A model generated the notes under the pieces. That model searched no databases. It saw nothing but the letters and a program-made list of their open reading frames with translations, and was not told where the DNA came from. Below are positions 22,701 to 33,785 of a DNA stretch of 64,000 nucleotides, in pieces. The translations under genes and the position numbers were made by a program. This stretch comes from Rhizophagus clarus (taxonomy: Eukaryota; Glomeromycota; Glomeromycetes; Glomerales; Glomeraceae), in assembly GCA_015698045.1 (NCBI GenBank), contig BLAL01000025.1:466001-530000 (forward strand), read 5' to 3'. Positions within the stretch are counted from its first letter, which is position 1. Each line of letters starts with the position of its first letter.

Positions 22701-23445
22701 ACAAAAAAATTGATAATACAAAAATAGCCAATACTTCACAAATATTAGTTCAATCATTATAAAAATTTATATGCAGGTAGATTTGATAACACTGAAAAAT
22801 TTTTTAAGTATAAAAAAGTAATTTCATTTTGCAAAAGTGATGTTATTACATCCTGAAATTAAAAGAGAAAAAAAAAAATTTTTGGAGTTAGTACTGTTTA
22901 AAAAATATAATTATCTTCACAAATATTATACTTAGAATCATAAAAATTGAAATACAAATACTTTTTACATTGCTGAACAACTTATTTAAACATAAAAGGT
23001 AATTTCATTTGTCTAAAATTCATTTTATATATGAGTAAAATTAGTAAACAAAAAATAAGAATATGAGAATATTATTATAAAAACATGATTTTTTTTATAA
23101 ATATTAAATACAATATTGTGTTTATAAAATTAAAATATGTAAAATAATAGAAAAGAAGTATCAGTTTAAAAAATTTTTTGTAAAAAAATTTTTTTGATAT
23201 ATATGAGAAATTAAAATTTTCTCTTTATATATATATATGAAAATCTTTATTATATGAATAAGAGGTTCTATTACGCAAATATAATTACTGAAATGAAATA
23301 AAAATAAGTTCAATTACGCATTTAAATATCTAACCAACTAAAAATTTTATATTAAAATAAGCAAATAAAGTCTTACATAGGGTTTTTTTTATATGATCAT
23401 TAAGCAAACTCAAATCTAACATATTTATATATTGTTTGGGGTTCT
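19776..23445. mobile_element. AGGAYCC-family element (8-bp TSD) with nested foldback
   Basis: The left end is AGGATCCCAAACAATATATA; the right end, reversed, is AGAACCCCAAACAATATATA. Flanking 8-mers TACCTAGT (19768-19775) and TTCTTAAT (23446-23453) are a decayed duplication; two of the three differences are transitions. Subterminal sequence (GATCAATAAGCAAATTATTT, CTGCTAAGCAA) is shared with the copies at 36788 and 56644. No coding capacity. It contains the foldback element 20397-22521; without it the element is about 1.5 kb. Confidence 0.8.
20397..22521. mobile_element. Foldback element, AGGGCTCC termini, copy 2
   Basis: It is flanked by identical 10-bp repeats AATGATAAAT (20387-20396 and 22522-22531). 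Arms repeat ACCGATCGG/TTTCGGTAA words; the interior repeats CGTTTCGCAACG and CGTTGCGAAACG blocks about every 75-90 bp. The host element's other copies at 41.6, 55.4 and 61.4 kb show the uninterrupted site with one copy of the duplicated word (for example AAATGATAAATAATTGAAAG near 55.4 kb), which confirms both boundaries. Confidence 0.93.
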
Positions 23446-24296
23446 TTCTTAATTGACAACTTAGTAAAGCAACTAGAGGTCCAAATCACACAAGAATTTA
23501 CTGACCTAAGACGCCACATAGATTTTTTTAATGATACTATAAACAAATACAAGAAAGAACAGGAAGAAAGATTAAAAAAAGTAAGTGGCATTAATACTCC
23601 ATGATAGACTAAATTTCTAACCTCTCAATCTGTATCAAAAAATGACCAAAATAAACATATTTGAAAAGACCCTGAATATGAAACTTCTTCTTCATCAGAA
23701 GGAAAACAATTAGAAGACATGTTATATATACAACATACTCTTATACAGCGCTTCGATAATGTAGCTGGTAGACTTCAAGGTATTATTGAAAGAGCTATTC
23801 ACAACCTTTTAGAAGGTTTTACCAACTCTTAAAATGCAGAAGAAGATCAAAATGATATTCTGTTTGATGGTGATGAGGAGTACCTAGTAATAGATAATGA
23901 AGATGACGCTGACATTGAAAATAATGTTGAGATCTAATTCTTTAAAAATCTATTATACTATCAGGATGCAATAATGATGGACAATCAGCCCAATCTTCAA
24001 AATAAAAATAAAAACAAAAAACAAAAAAATCCCTCTCTCTCCTCCAATAGTCAATTACAATACTCTTCACAATTTAACCAGAAGAAAAAATTTAAATTCA
24101 TAATCATAATGTTAAATATACAATATTTAACAATCACCAAATTGAAAGACACTATTGATTACATGTCTTCCAACAATATTAATATATTAGGTTTAGCAGA
24201 AACCATCTTAAATGATAAAAATTGTTAATTATTTACTAATTTAATTAATGATTGGTACATATTATACAGCTCAACAGGAGAGAAAAAAGGTTTGGA
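23446..24296 (+). pseudogene. LINE 1 ORF1 tail and endonuclease start, decayed
   Basis: An amphipathic, charged stretch (LRRHIDFFNDTINKYKKEQE at about 23505) looks like a coiled coil. An acidic stretch (GDEEYLVIDNEDDAD, about 23870) follows. From about 24110 the start of an APE-type endonuclease appears: LNIQYLTITKLKDTIDYM and NNINILGLAETIL, where the Glu is the expected metal-binding position. The segment is cut by the CACTGG element at 24296. Confidence 0.72.
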
Positions 24297-24319
24297 CACT
24301 GGTCAAAATCAATTCTATC

Positions 24320-24520
24320 AGGTACATATCGGAAACTTATATATCAGCGGCTAATCAGATAAATATTGGGTATTTTTACATATCGGGTACCCGATTTATT
24401 ACACTTCAAAATATGCCTAATTACCAAGACCCCGATATCTAAACTATTGGTCACTGATATGTTATTTAATATATATCGGGCACAGTTCTATCTTACACAT
24501 ATCGGGTACCCGATATGTGA
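24320..24520. repeat. Left subterminal ATATCGGGTACCCGATAT repeats
   Basis: About five copies or half-copies of the palindromic word CGGGTACCCG with ATAT flanks. They are probable binding sites for the element's transposase or its Myb-like protein; this is inference from position. Confidence 0.75.
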
Positions 24521-24771
24521 TACAAATTTTAATACGTTAGATTTCATATTATATAACGTATTAAGAAATTTTTTAGAGTTTACTTTCTTTATAGATTTTT
24601 CTTTTTAGAAATTTTTAATTCGTTTAATGTAGTTAAAAAATTTTTATTGTCTTATTTATTGAATGCATTATCAAGTTTATAAATTTTTTGTAAAGTGTTT
24701 AAAAGTATAATTATTATTGTTAATATTTTTATTTTATTACGTATTTTATTACAATAAATTAATAAAAAAGT

Positions 24772-24833
24772 TACAGTCATTTATAATACAATTTTAAGAA
24801 AAGTTTGCTCAAACTTTTCTTAATCGTGATCAC
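24772..24833. repeat. Single copy of the 60-bp hairpin unit found at 48.8 kb
   Basis: The sequence TTTAAGAAAAGTTTGCTCAA...CTTTTCTTAATCGTGATCAC matches the unit tandemly repeated at 48807-49106, including the following AGGATCAAGAGGAACAAGGG. This links the two loci. Confidence 0.75.
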
Positions 24834-24936
24834 ATTAGGATCAAGAGGAACAAGGGAAACTGCAACCTAACATAAATAAAAGAAACGTTAAACTGTTTCT
24901 TTAATATTCAAAAAATATCCCTCCCTCTCTCCTTAC

Positions 24937-25401
24937 ATTTCAAGTCCGGAGTCCAGCAATCTGAAAAAAATAAAGAAAGAAATGTTAGTAACGTTTCTTT
25001 AACATTAAAAAAAAAATCACCACTCTTTCCAACTTACATTCCCAAGTCCGGTTCATCCAAGAAGGCTGGCAACCTAAAAAAAATAAAGAAAGAAACATTA
25101 GTAACGTTTCTTTAATATTAAAAAAAAATCCCCCGCCCTTTCTAACTTACATTCCCAAGTCTGGTTCGTCCAAGAAGGCCGGCAACCTAAAAAAATAAAG
25201 AAAAAAACGTTAGTAACATTTCTTTAATATTAAAAAAAAATCACCACCCTTTCCAACTTATATTTCCCAAGTCCGGTTCGTCCAAGAAGGCTGGCAACCT
25301 AAAAAAAATAAAGAAAGAAACGTTAGTAACATTTCTTTAATATTAAAAAAAAATTCCCCCATCCCTTCCAACTTACATTCCAAATCCAGGAGTCCAGCAA
25401 C
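24937..25401 (-). repeat. Five-unit micro-exon-like array in the CACTGG element
   Basis: On the minus strand, cores of 24-36 nt (25377-25401, about 25262-25298, 25151-25186, 25038-25073, 24937-24960) start (G/A)TTGCYRG and end GGAAT or GAAAT. They are preceded by T-runs ending TTTTTTAG or TTTTTCAG and followed by GTAAGT or GTAAGG. In the 25262-25298 unit the donor G is changed (ATAAG). Spacers contain AACGTTACTAACGTTTC, in which TACTAAC is the canonical branch-site word, then a pyrimidine tract. This is full intron grammar in tandem. Confidence 0.8.
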
Positions 25402-26232
25402 CTAAAAAAAAAATAAAAAAAAAATTATGGTTTAGAAAACCGTAAAATAGATTGATTATGATAATCAATGATCATCAAATTAAATTAAAATGCCGAAACT
25501 ATTGCATGTAAACGCCAAAAGGTTTCGGCAGTTTAGCAAAAATGAGTTTGATCATGTATTTTGAAAATGTGAAAGATTATTTCAAGATTTTATAGTGTAA
25601 ATTGATAGATTAGTTCTCTCAATTTGATCTATAGAAAGATTTTAGTAACATTTTGGAAGAATCAGCGGTATTAGATCTATCACGCCTAAATGTACCTTTT
25701 TTAAAAATTTATTGGGAACATTTCATCATTACAATATATTATATAATATATGACGACAGATTGTTTATTTAATTAATACTTTAATAAAAAAAAAAATGAA
25801 TGTTTGTTGAATAAAAGCAATTTATTATAATAAGCTTTAATTACTTATAATTGAGGTCGAATTTTTTAATTTCAGTTGAATATAGGCCGATATTAAATCA
25901 AATTATAAAATAGTAAAAATATTAAAATAATAATTAGATGACTATATAATATATATATTTATTTAATAAAAATAATAATAATAAAAGATAATAAAAAATA
26001 AAAATAATAATAATAAAAATAATAAAAATATAAAAATATAAATAAAAAATAAAAATAAAAATAAAATATAAAAAATACAAAATAAAAAAAAATAAAAATA
26101 AAAAAATATAATTTACGGATTCTAAGGCCGCCGATGCGCAGTGTTTTTACGCTGCCTACGACTGTGGTGGTTCCCTAAGAAATATATATAAATTTAGAAC
26201 TTAAATAACTTAAATATAAATTAAAAAAATTC

Positions 26233-26719
26233 TTAATAATTATCAGGTCTGTCCCAAAACCTTGTGCGGAACTGCCTATAATATCTTTCTCCTTCCCGGG
26301 ACCACCTTCCATTTCGCGCATCATTCCTCCATTCACAGAAATTCTAAAAATGTTAATACTATTAATTTTTTATTTTTTTTTATTTTTTTTTTATGATTTA
26401 TTATTATTTTACTAACATTAAAATTCCTGACCAAGTTTCTCCACTTTCTTTCTACCTGTTGGCCAGTGAACCTCACGCGGAACCGTCTCTGAATTCTTCG
26501 AGCTAGGCTCTCCCAGAATTCAGAGCGGTCCCTCCTGGATATGTCATGGTAGTAGTTGTTCTTTCTCCTTTACATTATTTATTTAATTTTTAGATCAAGA
26601 AACATAAGAGAAAAAAAAACTAGAATATGATCAAAGTTATTTATTAGTTTTCATTTAATTTTTTACCTCCTATATCTTATTAAATATTCAGTTATTGCAT
26701 CAGTCCAATTTGCGGGCAT
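26233..26719 (-). CDS. Small Myb/SANT-like DNA-binding protein carried by the CACTGG element
   Basis: Three exons on the minus strand: 26719-26667, 26567-26417 and 26343-26233. The introns are GTAAAA...AAAG and GTTAGT...TTTTAG, and both phases close, giving 104 residues with a TAA stop. It starts MPANWTDAITEYLIRYRR. A trihelix or Myb-like core follows, with RRDRSEFWESLARRIQRRF and FTGQQVERKWRNLV; the G-x-x-V-x-x-KW-x-NL pattern is typical of Myb/SANT-like DNA-binding domains. The C-terminus is rich in Arg and aromatic residues (RYYRQFRTRFWDRP). GC content rises sharply over the exons compared with the surrounding A/T sequence, which supports coding. Its place inside the element suggests a role in binding the subterminal repeats, or a captured host gene; both are inference. 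An alternative GC-rich stretch at 26105-26180 may be a lost further exon. Confidence 0.75.
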
Positions 26720-27489
26720 TTTAAAAAAAAGAATATATAATAATAAAAAATAACGGCAACAAATTTTAAGAAAAAGAATATATAATAGAAATAACGACAA
26801 CAAATTTATTGTAAGAAAAAAAAAAAGATGAAACCTCTTTTTAAAAATAATTTTTTATCACCTTGTATTATTATATTAATTACCCTTCAAGAACATTTAC
26901 GTAAATTGTTCTAATTTCTCAAATATGTCATGATTGTTATGATCTGTCTTCTTTATATTAATTATAATACAGATACGGATCTACAATACAATCAATCACA
27001 ATGAACAAGTTAAACTCGACCTAAACTCAATTGTTATGATCGTGATTCCAAAATATCAAGATAAAGATCTTCTTTTTAATTATATATCAAATCTAAAAAA
27101 GGTAAAATCTAATAATACAAATACGTAAATAAATAGTGTTTTTTATTTTGGTTTATGATAAGCTTTTGCCAATTATAGACTACAAATAAAACAATTACGG
27201 ATCTACAATACATTACACAAAGATCTTGAGCGAACAATTTAAATTCAAAATAAAATATCCAAGATTAACAAAAAAGTTGGTAACGTTATAATGAAATCGG
27301 TAGTAAAACTTAATTTAATCATCTTTAATTAGGTATAAAAATTCTGATAAATTTAATAAAATCAGTGATTTTTTACTAATTTTATCAACTCAAGTTGAGC
27401 ACGAATAGTGAATAATCAAGTTTGTGCTTCTTCGCTAATATTGACTTGTGCATTCGATAGGTGACCGATTTTGTGGCTGATGTGGCTGA

Positions 27490-28090
27490 ATATAATATTA
27501 CCCAAATAACCAATAAAAATTGATAATTTTGTTAATCATGTGATTGCACGATCATGATTTAATTATTTATTTATCGTATTTTTTTTTTTTTTTTTTTCAA
27601 AAACTTTTTTTCTCTCTCTCAAATTTTTACTTTATTGTTTTGTCTAAAAAATAAAGATAAAAGTATATTTTTTGTTGAAATTTCTTTTCCCATTATTATG
27701 TTATTTATAATATTACCCAAATAATCAATAAAAATTGATAATTTTGTTGATCATGTGATTGCACGATCACGATTTAATTATTTATTTATCGTTTTTTTTT
27801 TCAAAACTTTTTTCTCTCTCTCTCAAATTTTTACTTTATTGTTTTTGTCTAAAAAATAAAGATAAAGGTATATTTTTTGTTAAAATTTCTTTTCCCATTA
27901 TTATGTTATTCTTAACACTCTTATTAATATATTTTTCCAATATATTTCTTCTCACTAACGTCCTAAACAATGTTCTACTATCGAGTTTTTTACTTTATTG
28001 GTTTTTCTAAAAAATAAATACAAAGGTACATTTTTTGTTGAAATTTCTTTTTCCATCCTGTTAACACTTTTACTAATATTTTTTTCTAAT
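27490..28090. repeat. Direct repeats within the CACTGG element
   Basis: A block of about 210 bp (ATATTACCCAAATAAYCAATAAAA..., TGTGATTGCACGATCA, TTTTTCTCTCTCTC, AAATAAAGATAAA) occurs at 27493 and again at 27707. A partial third copy runs from about 27990. The frames it contains are not conserved between copies. Confidence 0.75.
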
Positions 28091-28614
28091 GTGTTTCCTC
28101 CTACTAACGTTCCTACTAACAATGTTCTACTATTAAACATTTTTTATTTCTTACTTTTACTAACACTTCTACTAACATTAACACTAACATTAATACTTAT
28201 ACTTTATATTTTTTTTTTATTGACGTTCCTTTTTTACTTCTATTAACTTTCATACTAACATTAATACTAACACTTTCTAATGTAAAAATTTTTTTATTAA
28301 CGTTCCTTTTCTTTTGCTAACACTTCTACTAATATTCATACTAACACTTTTATTACTAACATTTTACTTTCTTTCAAATTAAATAGATATAATGAAATGA
28401 AAACAAGCAAACAAGTGAACATTAATTGTAAATTTGTGTAAAGAGTAGTGAATTTTTTTATAATATTTTTTGTATAATATTTTTTTTTATTATCGATTGA
28501 AAATATAAATAAAACTTTCAGTAATTACAATTAAATGAATTAAATTACTTTTAAATTACAATTGTATTTAAATTATAAATCTACTACTATTAATGCCCCA
28601 TAAATGCTATACTT

Positions 28615-28985
28615 TTCAGCTATCCGATATGTGTAAAAATTATGAAATTATGCTTATATTTCAAATACAAATAGGATACATATCGGGTATATATAGGATA
28701 CTTATTAGCACTATCCGATAAGTGTATAATATCTGTCCGATATTTTTTTAAAATATATCGGGTACCCAATAAATCTATGATATGTAACTGATATTTAACT
28801 ATCCAATATGTATGAGAAATGTACCTGATATGTACGTTATATGTCACTGATTTTCTGCATCCGATAGGTACATATCAGGTACCCGATATGTGTAGTATTA
28901 TTAAATAACATACACATATTTCACACATATCGGGTATATATCAGGTACTCGATATGTACCTGATATGTACCCGATAGCATTGATT
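28615..28985. repeat. Right subterminal ATATCGGGTACCCGATAT repeats
   Basis: A dozen or so variants of TACCCGATATGTG and CATATCGGGTA in both orientations precede the right terminus. They mirror the left zone but are more numerous. Confidence 0.75.
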
Positions 28986-28995
28986 TTGACCAGTG

Positions 28996-30942
28996 GGATG
29001 TTGGATTCCTAGTCAAAAAGGAATACAACAAATATGTCAAACAATTTTAACATTTCAATAATCATTTGTGTTTTATCGATTTATATATTAAAAAGAAAAA
29101 ACTACAAATAATTTAAGTATACATTATAATGAAAAAGATCAAGCTTTAATTTTATACAATAAAATTAAATCATGGACCAATGAATGTTTAAATAATATGA
29201 ATAAAGACATCATCATAATGGAAGACTTTAACGCTAAATGGAATGACTTTATGTTTCTTGACAGCTCTTTCTGAAGATTTAATATTTTCAATTACTTTAA
29301 ATCCAACTTAATTAAAGAGACTACAGTTATCTTTAAAAACAACATAAGCAATCTATATACAGTACATTCAATCCCCATGATGTCTAATATACCAGAAATA
29401 ACTAGATTATATATGGTACAATGTTGACACTCTAATTTTGACCTTTGATAGTAAGATTTTAGACATCAATCCTTCAGTTTAATAAAAACAGATCATTAAC
29501 TTCTTACTATTGATTTATTGATGGAAAAACTATTTTATGAAAAATCAGATAATCGACCTCAAAAATGCCCCTGTCAGATTATCTACAATTATAATTACAA
29601 TATTGATATTAGTGAGGGATTAGAAAAAACTTTGATTAAACTTACTCCTAATAGAATCAAAGAAATACAATCCACAAAGGAATTGAGTCAATGATAGAAT
29701 TTGTTCTGAACAATAATTATTAATAGTGCTAAAAAGAACATTAAACACAAATTATTGAAGAAACCTGTGAAATGATATCATCCTATTTATAACTCACAAC
29801 TTAACAGTGATGTTAAAATACTTAAAGGTATGATCACAATGACAAAAAACAGTAATATAGATTTTAACAATCGATCAGCCAAAGAGATCAACAAAATAAT
29901 TCAATTTATTACAAAAAAACACACTTGATATGATGGGATAATTTCAAGGAATTAATAACCATTATGTTATGCTATAACATCCCTTACATGACATTTAATA
30001 TTAAACACAAAACTCATAGTTATATTGAAAATCTTTAAATGGCTTTAGTTACTATCAAAGCTAAATATTACCATGAATATTATGAATACCAAAAGTTGAT
30101 GATTGAATCATTCATTAATGAATAAAATAATGACTATAAGGACAACAAAAAAAAATGATCAATTCTATTATAGAAAAATATATTAAATCGATTTCAATAG
30201 ATAAAGTCTATTGCAATGATAATAGAGAAGACACCTTGTACACAGATATATAAGATGTCAAAGATCAAACCAATCTTCACTTCCAACATATCACAGGTGC
30301 TATTAATAAAAAAAAGACATGAACTCACACCCTGAATGGATTGATCAATATTCACCTTAAGATGCTATTAATGTATCAATATACTCTAACTTATTATCTT
30401 ATCCTATGCTAAATGAATAAATAGAAATTATTCGTAATTTACCTAATGACAAAGCTTTTAGTCCCTCTAGAATATCGTATGAAATGTTGAAATACCTTAA
30501 TCGCAAATCAATCTATATATCACGCTTTTATTTGTGTATATATAGATTTAAATGATATACCTGACGAATGAAAAAAGGCTACAATTTATCTGATATCCAA
30601 GCCTAAATCTTTCTTTATGAGCTTAATGAATATATGATTAATTATGCTTCTTGAAACTCCTTGTAAAGTATTTATTAGTTTACTTAATAAATGCCTTAAC
30701 ACTATCATAAAATAACATGATATTCTCAAAGGTAATCAATTTGCAGCTTTACCTGGTAATTCCACATTTGAACCTTTAAGAATAATTAACAAAGTATTAC
30801 AAATTGCCAAGGAATCAAATAACGAATTATGGCTTCTCTCTTAAGATCTTGGGAAATCCTATAACAGAATTAATATTTTTATGTTAGAAATGGCAATGGC
30901 AAGATTGAAGATTTCTCGTTCATTTATATGAATCATTATCAC
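28996..30942 (+). pseudogene. LINE 1 endonuclease and RT N-terminal half, decayed
   Basis: MEDFNAKWNDF at about 29220 is the GDFNA motif of APE-type LINE endonucleases. Further on are NLPNDKAFSPSRISYEML (about 30437), NQFAALPGNSTFEPLRIINK (about 30738) and FMLEMAMARLKISRSFI (about 30880), which are RT finger and palm positions of the family. Many TGA/TAA codons interrupt it. The segment continues at 32347 after an 8-bp-TSD insertion. Confidence 0.8.
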
Positions 30943-32346
30943 AGGATCCTAAATAATACTAATATAACTCACATACGGGTTTACGTAGTTTATATGAAGT
31001 TACTTTTTAAACCCACAAATTGAGTTTGCATAGATCGGTCAATTTGGGAGTAACTCACATTTTATATTTGCGTAGAGTTTATAATAGATATATATGGATT
31101 TATTTTTAAAAAATACTAATTTTGGTAAATGTAAATTATTCGGTATTTACCAAAATTTATTCTATTTTATTTATTTTTTCACTTTTTTTTGGTATTTTAG
31201 ACCAAATTTATTTATTTTTATTATTCTTTTCAGTTTTTAATACCTTAATTCCAAAAGTTGCATCATGTTTTTCATCTGGCAATACTACAAAAAATAAAAA
31301 AAAATTAATTAGTTAAAAAAAGAATAATGAAAAACACCTTCCCACCCTCCCTTACCTTAATTCTAAAAGTCTGGTTATGTTTTTCATCTGGCAACACTAC
31401 AAAAAAGAAAAAAAAATTAATTAATTAATTAAAAAAACCACTGAAAAACACTTCCCCACCCTCCTTTACCTTACTTTTAAAAGTCTAGTCGTGTTTTTCA
31501 TCTGACAACACTACAAAAATAAAAAAAAGTTAATAACTTAATTAATTAAAAAAAATAACGAAACTTTCTCCCAACTCTCTCTTACCTTAATTCCCAAAGT
31601 CTGGTCATATTTTTTGTCTGGTAACACTATAAAAAATAAAAAAAAGTTAATCTTAATTAATTAAAAAAATAATGAAACATCTTCCCCCAACCTGCTCTTA
31701 CCTTAATTCCAAATGTCTGGTCATGCTTTTTATCTGGAAATACTACAGAAAATAAAAAAAAAGTTAATCTTAATTAATTAAAAAAATAATGAAACACCTC
31801 CCCCAACCCTTTCTTACCTTAATTCCAAAAGTCTGGTTATATTTTTTATCTGGCAACACTACAAAAAAGAACAAAAAATAAAAAAAAGTTAATTAGTTAA
31901 AAAAAACACTGAAAACCACTTCTCTCACCCTCCCTTACCTTAATTCCAAAAGTCTGGTCATGCTTTTCTTTTGGCAATACTACAAAAAAATAAAAAAAAA
32001 GTTAATTAGTTAATTAGTTAAAAAAAAATAACGAAACACCTCTCCCAACCTTCTCTTACCTTAATTAAATGTCCGATCATGCTTTTCGTCCAGCAATACT
32101 ACAAAAATAAACTGAATTAAAAAAAGATTGGATATTCAGATTATCTGATTAGATCAGCAAGTCACATGACTCTGCCTTTATACCGAATAATTTGTTATAG
32201 CGTTAACAAATTTTTTATAAATTTAAAAAATTTTTTTTTAACTAAGATGTAAGTTTGCGTAGTGTTACTATGAAAAAAGTTGCGTAAAGTTAATAGTGAA
32301 CACATGCAGATCATTTATGTGTTATATTAGTATTGTTTGGGATCCT
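30943..32346. mobile_element. AGGATCC-family element with micro-exon-like array
   Basis: Termini are AGGATCCTAAATAATACTAA and, reversed, AGGATCCCAAACAATACTAA. Flanking 8-mers ATTATCAC (30935-30942) and ATCACCAC (32347-32354) differ by two T/C transitions. It is a cousin of the AGGACCCCAAACAATATATA group (same first bases, same TSD size). The only structured cargo is the eight-unit array at 31244-32098. Confidence 0.83.
31244..32098 (-). repeat. Eight-unit micro-exon-like array, all splice dinucleotides intact
   Basis: On the minus strand there are eight cores, from 32098-32060 down to 31284-31244. Each begins TRTTGCC-like and ends GGAATTAAG or a variant. Every core is preceded by ...TTTTGTAG-like sequence and followed by GTAAGG or GTAWT. 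Seven of eight are exactly 41 nt and one is 39. The cores are homologous to the plus-strand array at 6639-7151, where the unit is also 41 nt. Confidence 0.83.
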
Positions 32347-32525
32347 ATCACCACCCTTTTCAAAAACTATATGAATCAAGTAATTATAGCTTACAGACTA
32401 ACTAATCTGTACAAAGTTCTTATTAGTATTGACCAAGGAGAAATAATTTCAATATTGTTATGGTGCATTTACTACGATCCCCTATTAAGTGAAATAGAGT
32501 CCTAAGGCTTAGGCTATATGATGAT
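32347..32525 (+). pseudogene. LINE 1 reverse transcriptase fragment
   Basis: It reads TTLFKNYMNQVIIAYRLTNL followed by YKVLISIDQGEIISILLW and CIYYDPLLSEIE. This is the RT block before the catalytic motif and continues directly from the piece ending at 30942. Decay is light here. Confidence 0.8.
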
Positions 32526-33645
32526 TTATTTGTTATATTTATATTATAGATGTTATTATTTGGTGACCCTATTATCATGATGATCCTCTATCACGTGATC
32601 ATATAAAATTTTTAATTAGCTAATTTTTTTTAATTTAAAAAAAATTTCAGTTAAAATTCTGTAATATAACTTAATTATTTATATTCAAAATTTATTTAAC
32701 AGTTAAAAATTCTGTAATATAACTTAATTATTTATATTCAAAAATTCATTTAACAGTTAAATTATTCTTTAAAAGTTAACACCTATTTATTTTTAATATA
32801 ATAAATAATTAGTAATATTTAATTAAATCTTGATGATCGTATTCTACAGGTCAGGATGGATATAGCTTGTTTATATAGTATATGAACTAAATATCAATAA
32901 AAGCATATATAGATTATTAAAAAAAAAAAAGTAATATTTATGTAAAAAAAAGTCTAACAATAATGATAGGAAAAAAGCAATAATAAAAATAATAATGAAA
33001 ATAATAATAAAAAATAAAAAAAAAAAATGGAAAATAATAGAAGATGAGAAAATATAAGGAAGAAAAAGTAAAAAGGAAATAAACAAATAAACAAAAGAAA
33101 ATTGAAGTGAAAAAAAAACAGGAAAAAAGAAAATGAAGAAAGAAGTATAAATAAAAGAAAAGAGAATAAAACCAAAAAGAGAAGAAAAATAAAAATAAAG
33201 AAAAAGAACAAAACAAAGATAAAAGAGAATGAAAATAAAGTAGAAAAATAAAAATAAAGTAAAGAGGAACAAAAATAAGGTGAAAAAGAATAAAAATAAA
33301 GACAAAAAAGAATGAAAATAAAGATATTTCAGAGAAAATCAAAAATGAAGAAAAGAAAACAAAGGTGAAGAAAAGAAATAAAAGTGAAAGAAATAGGAAT
33401 AGAAGGCAGTGATTTTTTTTAATATTAAGGAAATGTATGTATCATGTGCCAATTAAATACATATCAAACATTTTATAAGTTCTTAATACTATAAACATAA
33501 ATGTTGATTTTTGTGAATACGTTACTTAAAAAAAAGTTACATTAGTATTGAGTACACCAATTTCTTATGTGACATGGCTAAAGATCGTATTTTAGTAGGT
33601 TTTATATCTTTAAAAATAAAATATATATTGTGATTACAAAATAAT
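32526..33645 (-). mobile_element. Insertion with polypyrimidine tract on the minus strand
   Basis: It interrupts the LINE between the LLSEIE block and the FMDD block. The left part (CCTCTATCACGTGATCATAT, about 32589) resembles the subterminal region of the MULE-like element at 37058-39340. Positions 32880-33410 are nearly all purine on the top strand. Minus-strand frames up to 144 codons long are Phe/Leu/Ser artefacts. Exact ends were not resolved. Confidence 0.5.
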
Positions 33646-33649
33646 CCCT

Positions 33650-33785
33650 GATATATAAAATTTCTTTAATAAACCTTTCAAATAACTATCGTGATGACTC
33701 ATTATTAAATATTGATTTTCTAACAATATTGTCTATAGCATTCATGGATGATACTCAATGGTTAGCCCTAACAGGATCCCAGAAT
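33650..33785 (+). pseudogene. LINE 1 RT catalytic-motif fragment (FMDD)
   Basis: It reads IDFLTILSIAFMDDTQWLAL at about 33707-33770. FMDD is the YXDD-type RT active site with both Asp residues kept. It is cut shortly afterwards (TGSQN) by the insertion that contains the Tc1 element and resumes at about 35700. Confidence 0.82.

Larger units (their letters stand above)
24297..28995. mobile_element. CACTGG-terminal element (CACTA-like), 3-bp TSD
   Basis: The left end is CACTGGTCAAAATCAATTCT; the right end, reversed, is CACTGGTCAAAATCAATGCT. Target duplication GGA lies at 24294-24296 and 28996-28998; removing the element restores a readable LINE frame (GLD-VGFLVKK). Both subterminal zones (24320-24520 and 28615-28985) carry many ATATCGGGTACCCGATAT-type words. 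CACTR-like ends, a 3-bp TSD and dense subterminal repeats point to the CACTA/EnSpm group, but no transposase was recognised. Cargo is a micro-exon-like array (24937-25401), a Myb/SANT-like gene (26233-26719) and direct repeats (27490-28090). Confidence 0.85.

Noticed and set aside
26105-26180. Fourth exon of the Myb-like gene
   Set aside because: A TTCTTAG acceptor-like site precedes a GC-rich open stretch, but exon 3 ends in TAA with no GT donor before it that keeps the frame.
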